Assembly (NCBI GenBank): GCA_963809205.1
Contig: CAWEIS010000014.1
Coordinates: 1 to 64,000 of the forward strand
DNA from: DATLLN01 sp963809205
GTDB taxonomy: Bacteria > Actinomycetota > Thermoleophilia > Gaiellales > JAICJC01
Reading direction: 5' to 3'
Length of the DNA: 64,000 nucleotides
Every line of letters starts with the position of its first letter. Positions within the stretch are counted from its first letter, which is position 1. Made by a program: the position numbers and the translations under genes. Below are positions 41,400 to 48,834 of the stretch, in pieces. Under the pieces are notes generated by a model, which was given only the letters and a program-made list of their open reading frames with translations, did no database searches and had not been told where the DNA came from.

Positions 41400-41668
41400 C
41401 TTCACGCGCGCTCCACGATCCGCCCCGGCGCACGCGGGTCCGGGCGCCGCCGTGACGCTCGTGACGCCAACTCGGAGCACAATCGGCACCAGCGGGGTCA
41501 GAGCGGGGTCAGACCCCGGAGTCGACGCCTTCACGCGCGCTCCACGATCCGCCCCGGCGCACGCGGGTCCGGGGCGCCGCCGTGACGCTCGTGACGCCAA
41601 CTCGGAGCACAATCGGCACCAGCGGGGTCAGAGCGGGGTCAGAGCGGGGTCAGACCCCGGAGTCGACG
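41400..41668. repeat. Tandem duplication, about 129-nt unit
   Basis: Copy 1 (41400-41527) and copy 2 (41529-41668) are nearly identical. Copy 2 has one extra G and one extra 11-nt GCGGGGTCAGA unit. Both end in GGGGTCAGACCCCGGAGTCGACG. The final part is the coding end of the ComB-like gene, so the gene's last codons were duplicated with the flanking palindromes. The near identity implies recent origin or active homogenisation. Confidence 0.85.
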
Positions 41669-42337
41669 AACCCACCGTCGCGCAGCCGCGGGACGGCCGT
41701 CGAGACGTCCCGCTCGAGCGCGAGCTCGACGTCCTCGGCGAAGCCGCGCTCGATCAGCTCATGCGCCGAGGCACACGAGCGCAGGTCGTCGAGCGGCACG
41801 GCCTCGGCGGCGGCAATCGCCGCCCGCGCCTCCCCCGACGGCTCACCGGCCAGCGCGGCCAGGATCAGTCCCGCGCCGAGCAGGTCCTCGATCGCCGGGC
41901 GCAGGCTGCCGTCCGGCCACCGCTCGCCAGCGGCGATCACGCCGACCACGCCGCCTGCCCGCGCCGCCGCAGCGGCGACCGCCGACGCGTTGCGCAGGCA
42001 GCCGGCGATCACAACCGCGCCCAGCTCCTCGGCGTCGGCACAGATGGATGCCCCATTGGGCGAGGCCAGCACCAGCTGCGTCCCGGACGGGATGCTCGTC
42101 AGCGACGCAGGCGACAGCGAGTACGGACGCTCCCGCGACGTCGATGCGTGCCCATCGGGCCAGCGCGCCGGGTACACCACAGCGCCTCGGGCTACCGCCA
42201 CATCGACGGCGGTGGAGAACGAGAGGACATCCACCACGACCAGCGCATCGACAGCCGGCGGCGAGCCCCCTCGCCCCCGCCGATCCCCAGTCGAAGCGAC
42301 GGTCTAGTTCTCAGCCGATGCGCTCCCCCGTCGTCAT
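41650..42337 (-). pseudogene. ComB-like 2-phosphosulfolactate phosphatase family protein (frameshift and in-frame TGA)
   Basis: The main frame gives VVVDVLSFSTAVDVAVARGA, SPNGASICADAEELG and VVIAGCLRNASAVAAAA, typical of the ComB family. The preceding stretch RFDWGSAGARGLAAGC is in another frame, joined by removing one base near 42252 (GCTGTC to GCTGC). Farther upstream, ATG 42337 (MTTGERIG) is separated by a TGA at 42311-42313. Corrected length would be about 228 aa. It could be a real pseudogene, or an active gene starting at a GTG near 42243 if the lesions are errors. The activity in actinobacteria is unknown. Confidence 0.65.
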
Positions 42338-42477
42338 GCGATCGATGGTAGTGAAACGCCGGCCCGCCGGTACGTTCGCCGGGCGCGTCCGGTTTGCATG
42401 CTGCCGCACAATCCGCCGCCTCGCCGCGCCGTACTCGGGATAAGGAGCACAACCACGACCGATACGGAGGAGCAGTC

Positions 42478-42990
42478 ATGAAAACGCGAATGGGCACGCT
42501 GGCAGCCTTGGTGGCCGCAGTGGCGCTGGCCGCCGGCTGCGGCTCATCGTCAGGCACCGGCGCCAACGGTGGCGGAACGCCCAACACGACGGTGCGGAGC
42601 TCGCCCAACTCTCAGCTGGGGACCAGCGCGCTGGTCAACCACACCGGCATGACCCTGTACACGCTGTCCGCCGAGACCGGCGGCCACTTCATCTGCACCA
42701 AGAGCTCGAAGATCCCGGGCGGCAGCGCCTCGTGCCTGTCGGTGTGGATCCCGCTGACGGTGGCCAAGGGCAGCACGCCGACCGGCGCAGCCCAGCTGGG
42801 CACCATCACCCGGCCTGACAACGGCGCCACCCAGGTCACCTGGCACGGCCGCCCGCTGTACACGTTCGCCAACGACAAGGCGCCCGGTGACGCATCCGGC
42901 AACGGGTTCAAGGACGTCGGCATCTGGAAGGCCGCCACCCTCGGCGCATCCACGAGCTCGTCCAGCGCCGGCGGGGGATACGGCTACTGA
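42478..42990 (+). CDS. Lipoprotein with secreted YxFxxD repeats
   Basis: This 170-aa exported lipoprotein has a lipobox LAAGC near residue 21 and a Gly/Ser-rich spacer. Two copies of the secreted-repeat motif follow, seen as LYTLSAET and the better preserved LYTFANDKAPGD. The pattern Y-x-[FWY]-x-x-D defines this family of uncharacterised surface lipoproteins. The tail is Ser/Gly-rich. ATG 42478 is preceded by GGAGGAG. It is a single gene between the ComB-like locus and tRNA-Gly. Confidence 0.88.
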   Translation: MKTRMGTLAALVAAVALAAGCGSSSGTGANGGGTPNTTVRSSPNSQLGTSALVNHTGMTLYTLSAETGGHFICTKSSKIPGGSASCLSVWIPLTVAKGSTPTGAAQLGTITRPDNGATQVTWHGRPLYTFANDKAPGDASGNGFKDVGIWKAATLGASTSSSSAGGGYGY

Positions 42991-43007
42991 ACTGCGACCG
43001 GCGGGAA

Positions 43008-43081
43008 AGCGGCTGAAGGGGCTCGAACCCTCGACCTTCTGCATGGCAAGCAGACGCTCTAGCCAACTGAGCTACAGCCGC
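43008..43081 (-). tRNA. tRNA-Gly (anticodon GCC)
   Basis: The minus strand folds as GCGGCTG...CAGCCGC (43075-43081 with 43009-43015), D-arm GTAGCTCAGTTGGCTAGAGC, anticodon loop TTGCCAT (GCC), T-arm GGGTTCGAGCC and discriminator U. No CCA is encoded. Confidence 0.95.
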
Positions 43082-43121
43082 ACGGCTAGGAGAACGAGTA
43101 TATCAGCGGGCCTTCGCGGCC

Positions 43122-43349
43122 CTACGCCCGGTCGATCTTCTCGCGCTGCTTCACGTCGAGCCGCTGGAGCAGCGCCAGGAGCCGGGCAACGTGCTCCTTC
43201 TTCTCCTCGACGATCCGGTTCACGGCCTCTTTGGCGTCCTCGTCGGAGAGCGTGAGAAGCTGATCCTCGTAGCGGTTGATCGCCAGCAGCTCCTCGGCGA
43301 TGTCCTCTCGCAGCGCCTGGAGGTCGGCGGTCAGCTCGGTCAGTCGCAT
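43122..43349 (-). CDS. Mini-ferritin-like (EncFtn-like) small helical protein
   Basis: This 75-aa protein is predicted to be two helices. The first has DIAEELLAINRYEDQL (acidic E19/E20, Tyr27). The second has VEEKKEHVARLLALLQRLD (E49, E52, His53). The layout resembles half-ferritins of the encapsulated-ferritin type, which form a di-iron site on dimerisation. The ExxH spacing is one residue off, so the iron-site claim is tentative. It begins 9 nt after the threonine-synthase-like gene and is probably co-transcribed with it. No encapsulin shell gene is nearby. Confidence 0.55.
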   Translation of the reverse strand: MRLTELTADLQALREDIAEELLAINRYEDQLLTLSDEDAKEAVNRIVEEKKEHVARLLALLQRLDVKQREKIDRA

Positions 43350-43358
43350 GCGCGCACT

Positions 43359-44621
43359 CTACTCACCCCGAACGGCCAGCACGCGGAGCAGGTCGTCGAC
43401 CCGCGCGTCCACCACATCGAGCGCGCCGGGTGCGACCGACGAGTCGTCCAGCAGCCCATGCTCGGTGACGACGGCGACCGCCTGCACCCGCGCGGGCACG
43501 TCGCCTCGAGAGGCAAGCTTCTGGATCGCGGCAATGCCGGCGGCGCCGGCCAGGTCGGCCCAGATCCCCTCGGTCTCGCCGATCGCGACCCGCGCGGCCT
43601 CCAGCTCGCCCTCCGTGACGCGGACGACCAGGCCCTCCGACTCGACCACGGCGTTCAGCCCCTGCACCGTGCCGGTGACGCCGCTCAGCGCACGCGCTGC
43701 GCCGTGGGCCTCGGGGCTGGGCACCACCCAGTCCTTGCCGCCTGCCAGCGCGCTGGCCAGCGCGCCGCCGGTCTCGACGGCGACCATCCGGGGCAGCGAG
43801 TCGACGACGCCCCAGTCGGCCATCGCCTTGAACCCGCGCCAGATCCCCTGCAGGCCGTCGCCCAGCCCGGTCGGCACCGCCACCAGATCGGGAACCGCCA
43901 GCCCGTACTGCTCGACGATCTCGAATGCGATGGTGCGGTACGCCTCCACTGCCACCGGGTCGCCGCCGATCGGAGGCACGGTGCGGTTCGACACCGCTCG
44001 CCAGGCCAACAGCCGCTCGGCGTCGGCCAGCAACGCCCACCGCGCGTCCGAGCCGGAGACGCCCACCGCCCGGCCGCCGACGCCCTCGATCGCATCGATC
44101 ACCCGCGAGCCGTTCTCGGCAAGGCTCCCGTCCACCAGACTGACCGACCGCAGCCCCGTCCGTGCGGCATAGGCGGCGACGGACACGCACAGCGCCTCGT
44201 CGCCTGCACAGGCGACGGTGACGTCGGTCTCCTCGTTCTCCATCGCCACGGCCGACACGGCCAGCGAGGCGTAGCGGTCGCGCCAGCTGCCGGTGGGGTT
44301 CAGGCGCTCGTCCTTGATCATCATCCGGCGCAGCCCGAACTCGCGGCCAAGCGACGGCACCGAGATCAGCGGCGTGCCGCCCTCACCGAGCGAGACGAGG
44401 CGGTCGCGGGGCACCGGCAGCTGGCCGGAGTAGCGGATCATCCCCGCGCCGGAGAGCTTGCCCGGCTTGAGGGACGGCGCACGCGAATACACGGGACGGA
44501 CGTTGCTCGGCGTACCCTCTGCCGAGCAGGTCTGACACCCGCCGGGCATCGCCACCACCGGATAGCGGCGGCTGCATCGCAGGCACTCGAGCGCACTGGG
44601 TACGGCCACGGGTTCGAGCAT
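43359..44621 (-). CDS. Threonine synthase-like fold-type II PLP protein lacking the PLP lysine
   Basis: This 420-aa protein has an N-terminal zinc ribbon (Cys13, Cys16, Cys29, Cys32) and the threonine-synthase-like fold. SLGEGGTPLI is canonical. The Schiff-base site, normally PTGSFKDR, reads NPTGSWRDR with Arg114 in place of Lys. The cofactor-phosphate or Asn loop, normally like STGNTA, reads AGDEAL at 139-144. The DNA is in frame there, so this is not a simple indel. It is most likely a pseudoenzyme or a non-PLP binding protein. It is transcribed with the mini-ferritin-like gene. Confidence 0.8.
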   Translation of the reverse strand: MLEPVAVPSALECLRCSRRYPVVAMPGGCQTCSAEGTPSNVRPVYSRAPSLKPGKLSGAGMIRYSGQLPVPRDRLVSLGEGGTPLISVPSLGREFGLRRMMIKDERLNPTGSWRDRYASLAVSAVAMENEETDVTVACAGDEALCVSVAAYAARTGLRSVSLVDGSLAENGSRVIDAIEGVGGRAVGVSGSDARWALLADAERLLAWRAVSNRTVPPIGGDPVAVEAYRTIAFEIVEQYGLAVPDLVAVPTGLGDGLQGIWRGFKAMADWGVVDSLPRMVAVETGGALASALAGGKDWVVPSPEAHGAARALSGVTGTVQGLNAVVESEGLVVRVTEGELEAARVAIGETEGIWADLAGAAGIAAIQKLASRGDVPARVQAVAVVTEHGLLDDSSVAPGALDVVDARVDDLLRVLAVRGE

Positions 44622-44662
44622 ACCGCTTGACGCAGACCCCCAATCGCGGTGTACTCCCAGGC

Positions 44663-44890
44663 GTGATCTACTGCGTCGTTCCCCGTGAGCTGGAAGCCGA
44701 GCTGCTGGAGCAGCTCGCCGATGCCTACCGAGACAACCCGGACGTGTGTGTGATCGTCGACCGCCGCGACGGCCGTGTCAACGACCGCCGCCGGGGCGCC
44801 GCCGCAGTGCACGACGACCGCCGGCAGACGCGCAACCGCCGACGGCAGCGCGCGCTGGGCACCTTCCCGCGCACCGAGGCGTTCGCCTAG
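44663..44890 (+). CDS. Small hypothetical protein, IYCVVPRE family
   Basis: This protein of about 75 aa begins VIYCVVPRELEAELLEQLADAY and is followed by a very basic, Arg-rich tail (DRRDGRVNDRRRG...). The opening resembles small uncharacterised proteins of related actinobacteria. A TTG start 12 codons upstream is possible, but neither start has a good ribosome site. It faces the zinc-ribbon gene tail to tail, 3 nt apart. Function unknown. Confidence 0.5.
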   Translation: MIYCVVPRELEAELLEQLADAYRDNPDVCVIVDRRDGRVNDRRRGAAAVHDDRRQTRNRRRQRALGTFPRTEAFA

Positions 44891-44893
44891 GAC

Positions 44894-45505
44894 TCAGGCG
44901 TCGCTGCTGGCGCCAGCGCCCGCCAGGGCGACGGTGCCGTCCGCGTCCGCCTGCGCGTTCCAGTCGCAGAAGCGGTTGTCCAGCTCGTCGACGTCGTCCC
45001 CACGGTGCTGTAGCGTCACCGTTTGGGCTCCCAGCATGTCGATCCGGTACTGGTACCAGGACAGATCCCAGGCGACGGTGACGACCACCTCGCGGTGGCT
45101 CCGCTGCACCACACTGACGCGCGGCTCGCCCAGCGTGCGGGCTATCCCCGAGACCGTCCGCGGGTGCGTGCTCTCGTTGAACAGCTCGACTCCGGCCTCG
45201 ACCGCGTCCTTCGGATCTGCGGGCAGCAGCTCGGGGTCGAACGGCTCCGGCGCCGTGAGGTGGCGGGGCTTGCCCTGGAACCACCGCTTCAGCCCCTTCT
45301 CGCGACGCTGCTCCAGCTGCACGGGCAGCGTCGGCGAGCCCTCGCGCACCCAACCGCGCGCCTCGGCGCCCTCGGTGCACAGCTCGCAGACCTGCGCGTC
45401 GTCGGCTCCGACACGGTGGTAGCGGACGAAGCGCTCGCCCGTGAGGAGCGTGCGTCCGCACACGTCACAATGCATCTCGCTGCTGGCCCGTCCGATTTCG
45501 ATCAT
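44894..45505 (-). CDS. Zinc-ribbon protein of unknown function
   Basis: This 203-aa protein has an N-terminal four-Cys zinc site (CDVCGRTLL near 12-20 and CELCTEGAE near 43-51). A segment EAVEAGVELFNESTHPRTVSGIARTLG follows, then a beta-rich C-terminal domain. The region around SHREVVVTVAWDLSWYQYRID is well formed but not one I recognise. ATG 45505 is preferred over a longer frame because the zinc motif begins right after it. It could be a regulator or an adaptor. Confidence 0.65.
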   Translation of the reverse strand: MIEIGRASSEMHCDVCGRTLLTGERFVRYHRVGADDAQVCELCTEGAEARGWVREGSPTLPVQLEQRREKGLKRWFQGKPRHLTAPEPFDPELLPADPKDAVEAGVELFNESTHPRTVSGIARTLGEPRVSVVQRSHREVVVTVAWDLSWYQYRIDMLGAQTVTLQHRGDDVDELDNRFCDWNAQADADGTVALAGAGASSDA

Positions 45506-45699
45506 GTTGATACGGCCACCCCTCAGGCCGAGTCGCAGTGTACCCCACACACAGCCCGGACGTCCGGCGTTTGCGGGAACTTTTCCCGTGGCATGACAGA
45601 GGCAAGTTGCACGCCTCGGTGCCCGTGGGTAAGGTGCCCGCCGGAGCCGAGGTCGGTCGCTCCCAGATGCCGGCTGGAAGGCCACGGAGGGGTTCGTAC
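45506..45699 (+). other. Possible structured leader of the RlpA-type gene
   Basis: This 194-nt region between divergent genes shows several small hairpins in a row. They are CGGGAA/TTCCCG (about 45575-45590), GAGGC/GCCTC (about 45600-45625), and a GGTGCCCG direct pair near 45618 and 45634. It does not fit the ydaO/c-di-AMP riboswitch layout that I know. A structured leader is possible but not established. Confidence 0.3.
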
Positions 45700-46707
45700 A
45701 TGAACCAGCGGACACGCGCCGTCGACATCCGACGCGGGATCCTCACCGCTTTCGTGGCGGCGGTCGCCCTCTCCCTGCTCGCCGTTCCTCACGGCGCCGG
45801 CGCTGATTCGGGAACCACGGAGGCCCTGCGCAGCCGCGCCGCCGACGTGATGGCCGCCATCGACCGGCTGGACGCCCGGCGGGCCGCCGCCGTGGCCGCC
45901 GAGCAGCGGGCGCACGACCGGCTGACCACCGCGCAGCACACGCTGGCCGAGACCGAGCTGCGGATCTCGACCGCCGAGAACACCGTCCACGTGGCCGAGC
46001 AGCGGCTGGCCGACACGCTGGTGGCCGCCTACAAGCGCTCGGACGGCGGCAGCACGACCGGATACCTGCTGGGCGCTGCATCTTTCAGCGACCTGATCAA
46101 CCGAGTGGACGTGATCGACCGGATCTCGAGCAGCGAGGCCGGCGTGATCGCCCAGGTGCAGGCGGCCCGCAAGCGGCTGGACGATGATCGCCACCAGCAG
46201 CAGCAGGCCGTCGACGCCGCGAACCAGGCGGTCGCCGACGCCTCAGCCGCGCGCCACAGCGCGGAGCAGTTGATCGCGGAACGCAGGCAGACGCTGGCCG
46301 CGGTCTCGAGCTCGATCCGCACGAGCATCGGCCACGAGGAGCAGCGCCGTACGCATCTGGCGACCACCACGCACTCGGTCGACTCGAGCGGTGCCCCGCA
46401 GGGCGGCGCCGTCTTCTACGGAGACGCGACCTGGTACGGCTGGGTGCTCGCCGGGCACACGACCGCGTCCGGCGAGATCTTCGATCCCATGAAGCTGACC
46501 TGCGCGAACCCGTGGCTGCCCTTCGGCACCCTGGTGCGCGTCACGCTCGGCGGACAGTCCGTTGTCGTCAAGGTGAACGACCGTGGCCCGTTCGGCGGCG
46601 GCGTCATCGACCTGTCGCTGCGGGCAGCGCAGATCGTCGGGCTCTACAGCATCGGTCGCGCCACGGTGAAGGTCGAGGTCGTCGGCCAGGCGCCGATCAC
46701 GCCTTGA
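45700..46707 (+). CDS. Secreted RlpA-like (DPBB) protein with coiled-coil
   Basis: This 335-aa exported protein has a signal peptide to about residue 30 and a long Ala/Arg-rich coiled coil (about 30-215). A double-psi beta-barrel domain with the RlpA signature follows: FYGDATWYGWVLAGHTTASGE, then MKLTCANPWLPFGT and VNDRGPF with the conserved Asp. Septal or peptidoglycan-modifying activity is likely. The start is ATG 45700. The gene converges with the EF-G paralogue and overlaps its end by 11 nt. Confidence 0.85.
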   Translation: MNQRTRAVDIRRGILTAFVAAVALSLLAVPHGAGADSGTTEALRSRAADVMAAIDRLDARRAAAVAAEQRAHDRLTTAQHTLAETELRISTAENTVHVAEQRLADTLVAAYKRSDGGSTTGYLLGAASFSDLINRVDVIDRISSSEAGVIAQVQAARKRLDDDRHQQQQAVDAANQAVADASAARHSAEQLIAERRQTLAAVSSSIRTSIGHEEQRRTHLATTTHSVDSSGAPQGGAVFYGDATWYGWVLAGHTTASGEIFDPMKLTCANPWLPFGTLVRVTLGGQSVVVKVNDRGPFGGGVIDLSLRAAQIVGLYSIGRATVKVEVVGQAPITP

Positions 46708-48751
46708 CCAGTTCCTGCTCCTTCTTCGCCTTGTCCACCACGGCCTGGGCGACGTGCGGCGGCACCTCCTCGTAGCGGAGGAACGACATCGAGTAGTCGC
46801 CGCGGCCGCCCGTCATCGACGTCAGGTCGGGAGCGTAGGCCAGCACCTCTGCCATCGGCACCTCGACGTGTACGACCGTCCCGCCGGCACCGGGATCCAT
46901 CCCCAGCACCCGCCCGCGGCGGCCCGACATGTCGCCGATCACGTCGCCCACGTTCTCCTCGGGCACGGCCACCTCGAGCCGCATGATCGGCTCGAGCAGC
47001 ACCGGGTCGGCGTTCGCGTACGCCTGCTTGAACGCCATCGAGCCGGCGATCTTGAACGCCATCTCCGACGAGTCGACGGTGTGGTACGACCCGTCGACCA
47101 GCGTCACCCGGAGGCCTGACACCGGCGCGCCGATCAGCTCGCCGTGCTGCATCGCCTCCTGGATGCCCTTGTCGACGGCCGGGCGGAAGCTCTGCGGGAT
47201 CACGCCGCCGACGATCTTGTCGACGAACTCGTAGGCCTCGTGGTCGTCGATCGGCTCGATCTCGACGTGGCAGTCGCCGAACTGGCCGCGGCCGCCGGTC
47301 TGCTTCTTGTAGCGGCCCTGCGCCCGCGCCCTGCGGCGGATCGCCTCGCGATAGGGCACGCGCGGCGGCTTCAGCGCGACTTCGACGCCGAACCGGCGGT
47401 GCAGTCGCTCGAGCACGATCTCGACATGCATCTGCGAGAGGCCGCCGACGATGGTCTCGCCGGTCTGCGGGTCGCGGTGGATGTCCAGCGACGGATCCTC
47501 CTCGGCCAGGCGGCGGAGTGACGAGAACACCTTCTCCTCCTCGCCCTTGTGCACCGGCTCGATGGCGAACGAGATGACGGGCGCGGGCACGGCCAGGGGC
47601 TCGACCGGCGCCGGCTGGTCGACGTCGGCCAGCACGTCGCCGGTGGCGGTGTCCTTGAGCTTCGGCACCGCGCCGATCATCCCGTTGCCCAGAACGTCAA
47701 CCGCGTCGTGCTCCTTGCCCTGCAGCACCAGCAGCTGCGACATCCGCTCCTTGGCGTGGGTGCGGCTGTTGACCAGCGTCATATCAGAGGACACGGCGCC
47801 GCCGAACACCCGCAGCAGATTGATCTTGCCGCTGTACGGGTCGGCGATGGTCTTGAAGACGTATGCGAGGTTCTTCGCGCCGCCTGACTCGGGCACGTTC
47901 TGCGCGCGCATCGGCGACGGCAGCCCCTCGACGATCAGGTCGAGCAGCCCGTGCGAGCCGATGTTGCGCGTCGCCGCGCCGCAGCCCACCGGGAACAGCT
48001 CGCCGTCGGTGACCAGCTTCTTCAGCGCCTGCGCCATCTCCTCGCGGCTGATCTCGGCGCCCTCGAGGTAGCGCTCCATCAGCTCGTCGGACGTCTCGCT
48101 GACGACGTCCATCAGCTTGTCGTGGTACTCGTCGGCGACCTCCTGCATATCGTCGGGGATCGGCACCGACTCGTCGTGGCCGCTGGCGTCCTCGCCGTGC
48201 AGGTAGGCGACCATGTGCACCAGGTCGACAACACCGCGGAACTCGTGCTCGGTGCCGATCGGCAGCTCGACGGCGACGCACTTCGGCGAGAGCCGCTCCT
48301 GCAGCGTCGACAGCGCCGTGTAGAAGTCGGCGCGCTCGCGGTCGAGCAGGTTGATCAGCACCAGGCGGGCCAAACCGAGCTCGTCGCAGCGGCGCCAGAT
48401 CCGCTCGGTGCCGACCTCGACGCCCATCACGCCGGACACGGTGACGATCGTGCCCTCGACGACGCGCAGGGCGGACAGCACGTCGGCCTGGAAGCTCGGC
48501 TCGCCCGGAGTGTCGATCAGGTTGATCCAGCGCCCGTCCCATTCCAGGTGGACGACCGAGGCGGAGGTCGACAGGCCGCGCTTGCGCTCCTCCTCCTCGA
48601 AGTCGGTGACAGCGTTCTGCTCGGCCACGCTGCCCAGCCGGTTGATCGCCCCGGCCTCGTAGAGCAGCGATTCGACTAGCGAGGTCTTCCCCGTCCCGCG
48701 GTGGCCGACCACCGCCACATTGCGGATCTTGCCTGGCTCCTTCTCGGGCAT
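46697..48751 (-). CDS. EF-G-like translational GTPase (EF-G2-type paralogue)
   Basis: This protein of about 684 aa has the EF-G domain order: GTPase, domain II, III, IV (KIVGGVIPQSFRPAVDKGIQ) and V (EPIMRLEVAVPEENVGDVIG). The G1 motif GHRGTGKTS at about 16-24 is intact. The G3 motif reads DTPGEPSF, with Glu in place of the catalytic His. The G4 NKxD reads NLLD, lacking the guanine-contacting Lys. It therefore looks like a specialised paralogue rather than the housekeeping elongation factor. ATG 48751 is chosen. An in-frame start at 48796 is possible. The terminator at 48808 lies upstream. Confidence 0.88.
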   Translation of the reverse strand: MPEKEPGKIRNVAVVGHRGTGKTSLVESLLYEAGAINRLGSVAEQNAVTDFEEEERKRGLSTSASVVHLEWDGRWINLIDTPGEPSFQADVLSALRVVEGTIVTVSGVMGVEVGTERIWRRCDELGLARLVLINLLDRERADFYTALSTLQERLSPKCVAVELPIGTEHEFRGVVDLVHMVAYLHGEDASGHDESVPIPDDMQEVADEYHDKLMDVVSETSDELMERYLEGAEISREEMAQALKKLVTDGELFPVGCGAATRNIGSHGLLDLIVEGLPSPMRAQNVPESGGAKNLAYVFKTIADPYSGKINLLRVFGGAVSSDMTLVNSRTHAKERMSQLLVLQGKEHDAVDVLGNGMIGAVPKLKDTATGDVLADVDQPAPVEPLAVPAPVISFAIEPVHKGEEEKVFSSLRRLAEEDPSLDIHRDPQTGETIVGGLSQMHVEIVLERLHRRFGVEVALKPPRVPYREAIRRRARAQGRYKKQTGGRGQFGDCHVEIEPIDDHEAYEFVDKIVGGVIPQSFRPAVDKGIQEAMQHGELIGAPVSGLRVTLVDGSYHTVDSSEMAFKIAGSMAFKQAYANADPVLLEPIMRLEVAVPEENVGDVIGDMSGRRGRVLGMDPGAGGTVVHVEVPMAEVLAYAPDLTSMTGGRGDYSMSFLRYEEVPPHVAQAVVDKAKKEQELVKA

Positions 48752-48807
48752 GGACCAAACCTCGCTCTCGCTCGATGCTGTCGGTGAGACCTTCACCTTA
48801 CCGCATG

Positions 48808-48834
48808 AAAAAACGGGGTCTGACCCCGTTTTTT
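48808..48834. terminator. Perfect bidirectional terminator of the GGGGTC palindrome family
   Basis: AAAAAACGGGGTC-T-GACCCCGTTTTTT is a perfect 27-nt palindrome with A/T runs on both sides, so it can terminate in either direction. It begins within the stop codon of the sigma factor gene on the minus strand. It is the clearest member of the palindrome family found at six places here. Confidence 0.9.

Noticed and set aside
41145..41612. A 155-codon minus-strand frame over the tandem duplication
   Set aside because: Its protein is an internal repeat (duplicated segment translated twice) and has no start context; it is a repeat artefact.
45506..45699. A ydaO (cyclic di-AMP) riboswitch before the RlpA-type gene
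   Set aside because: Short hairpins are present, but the conserved ydaO segments are not.
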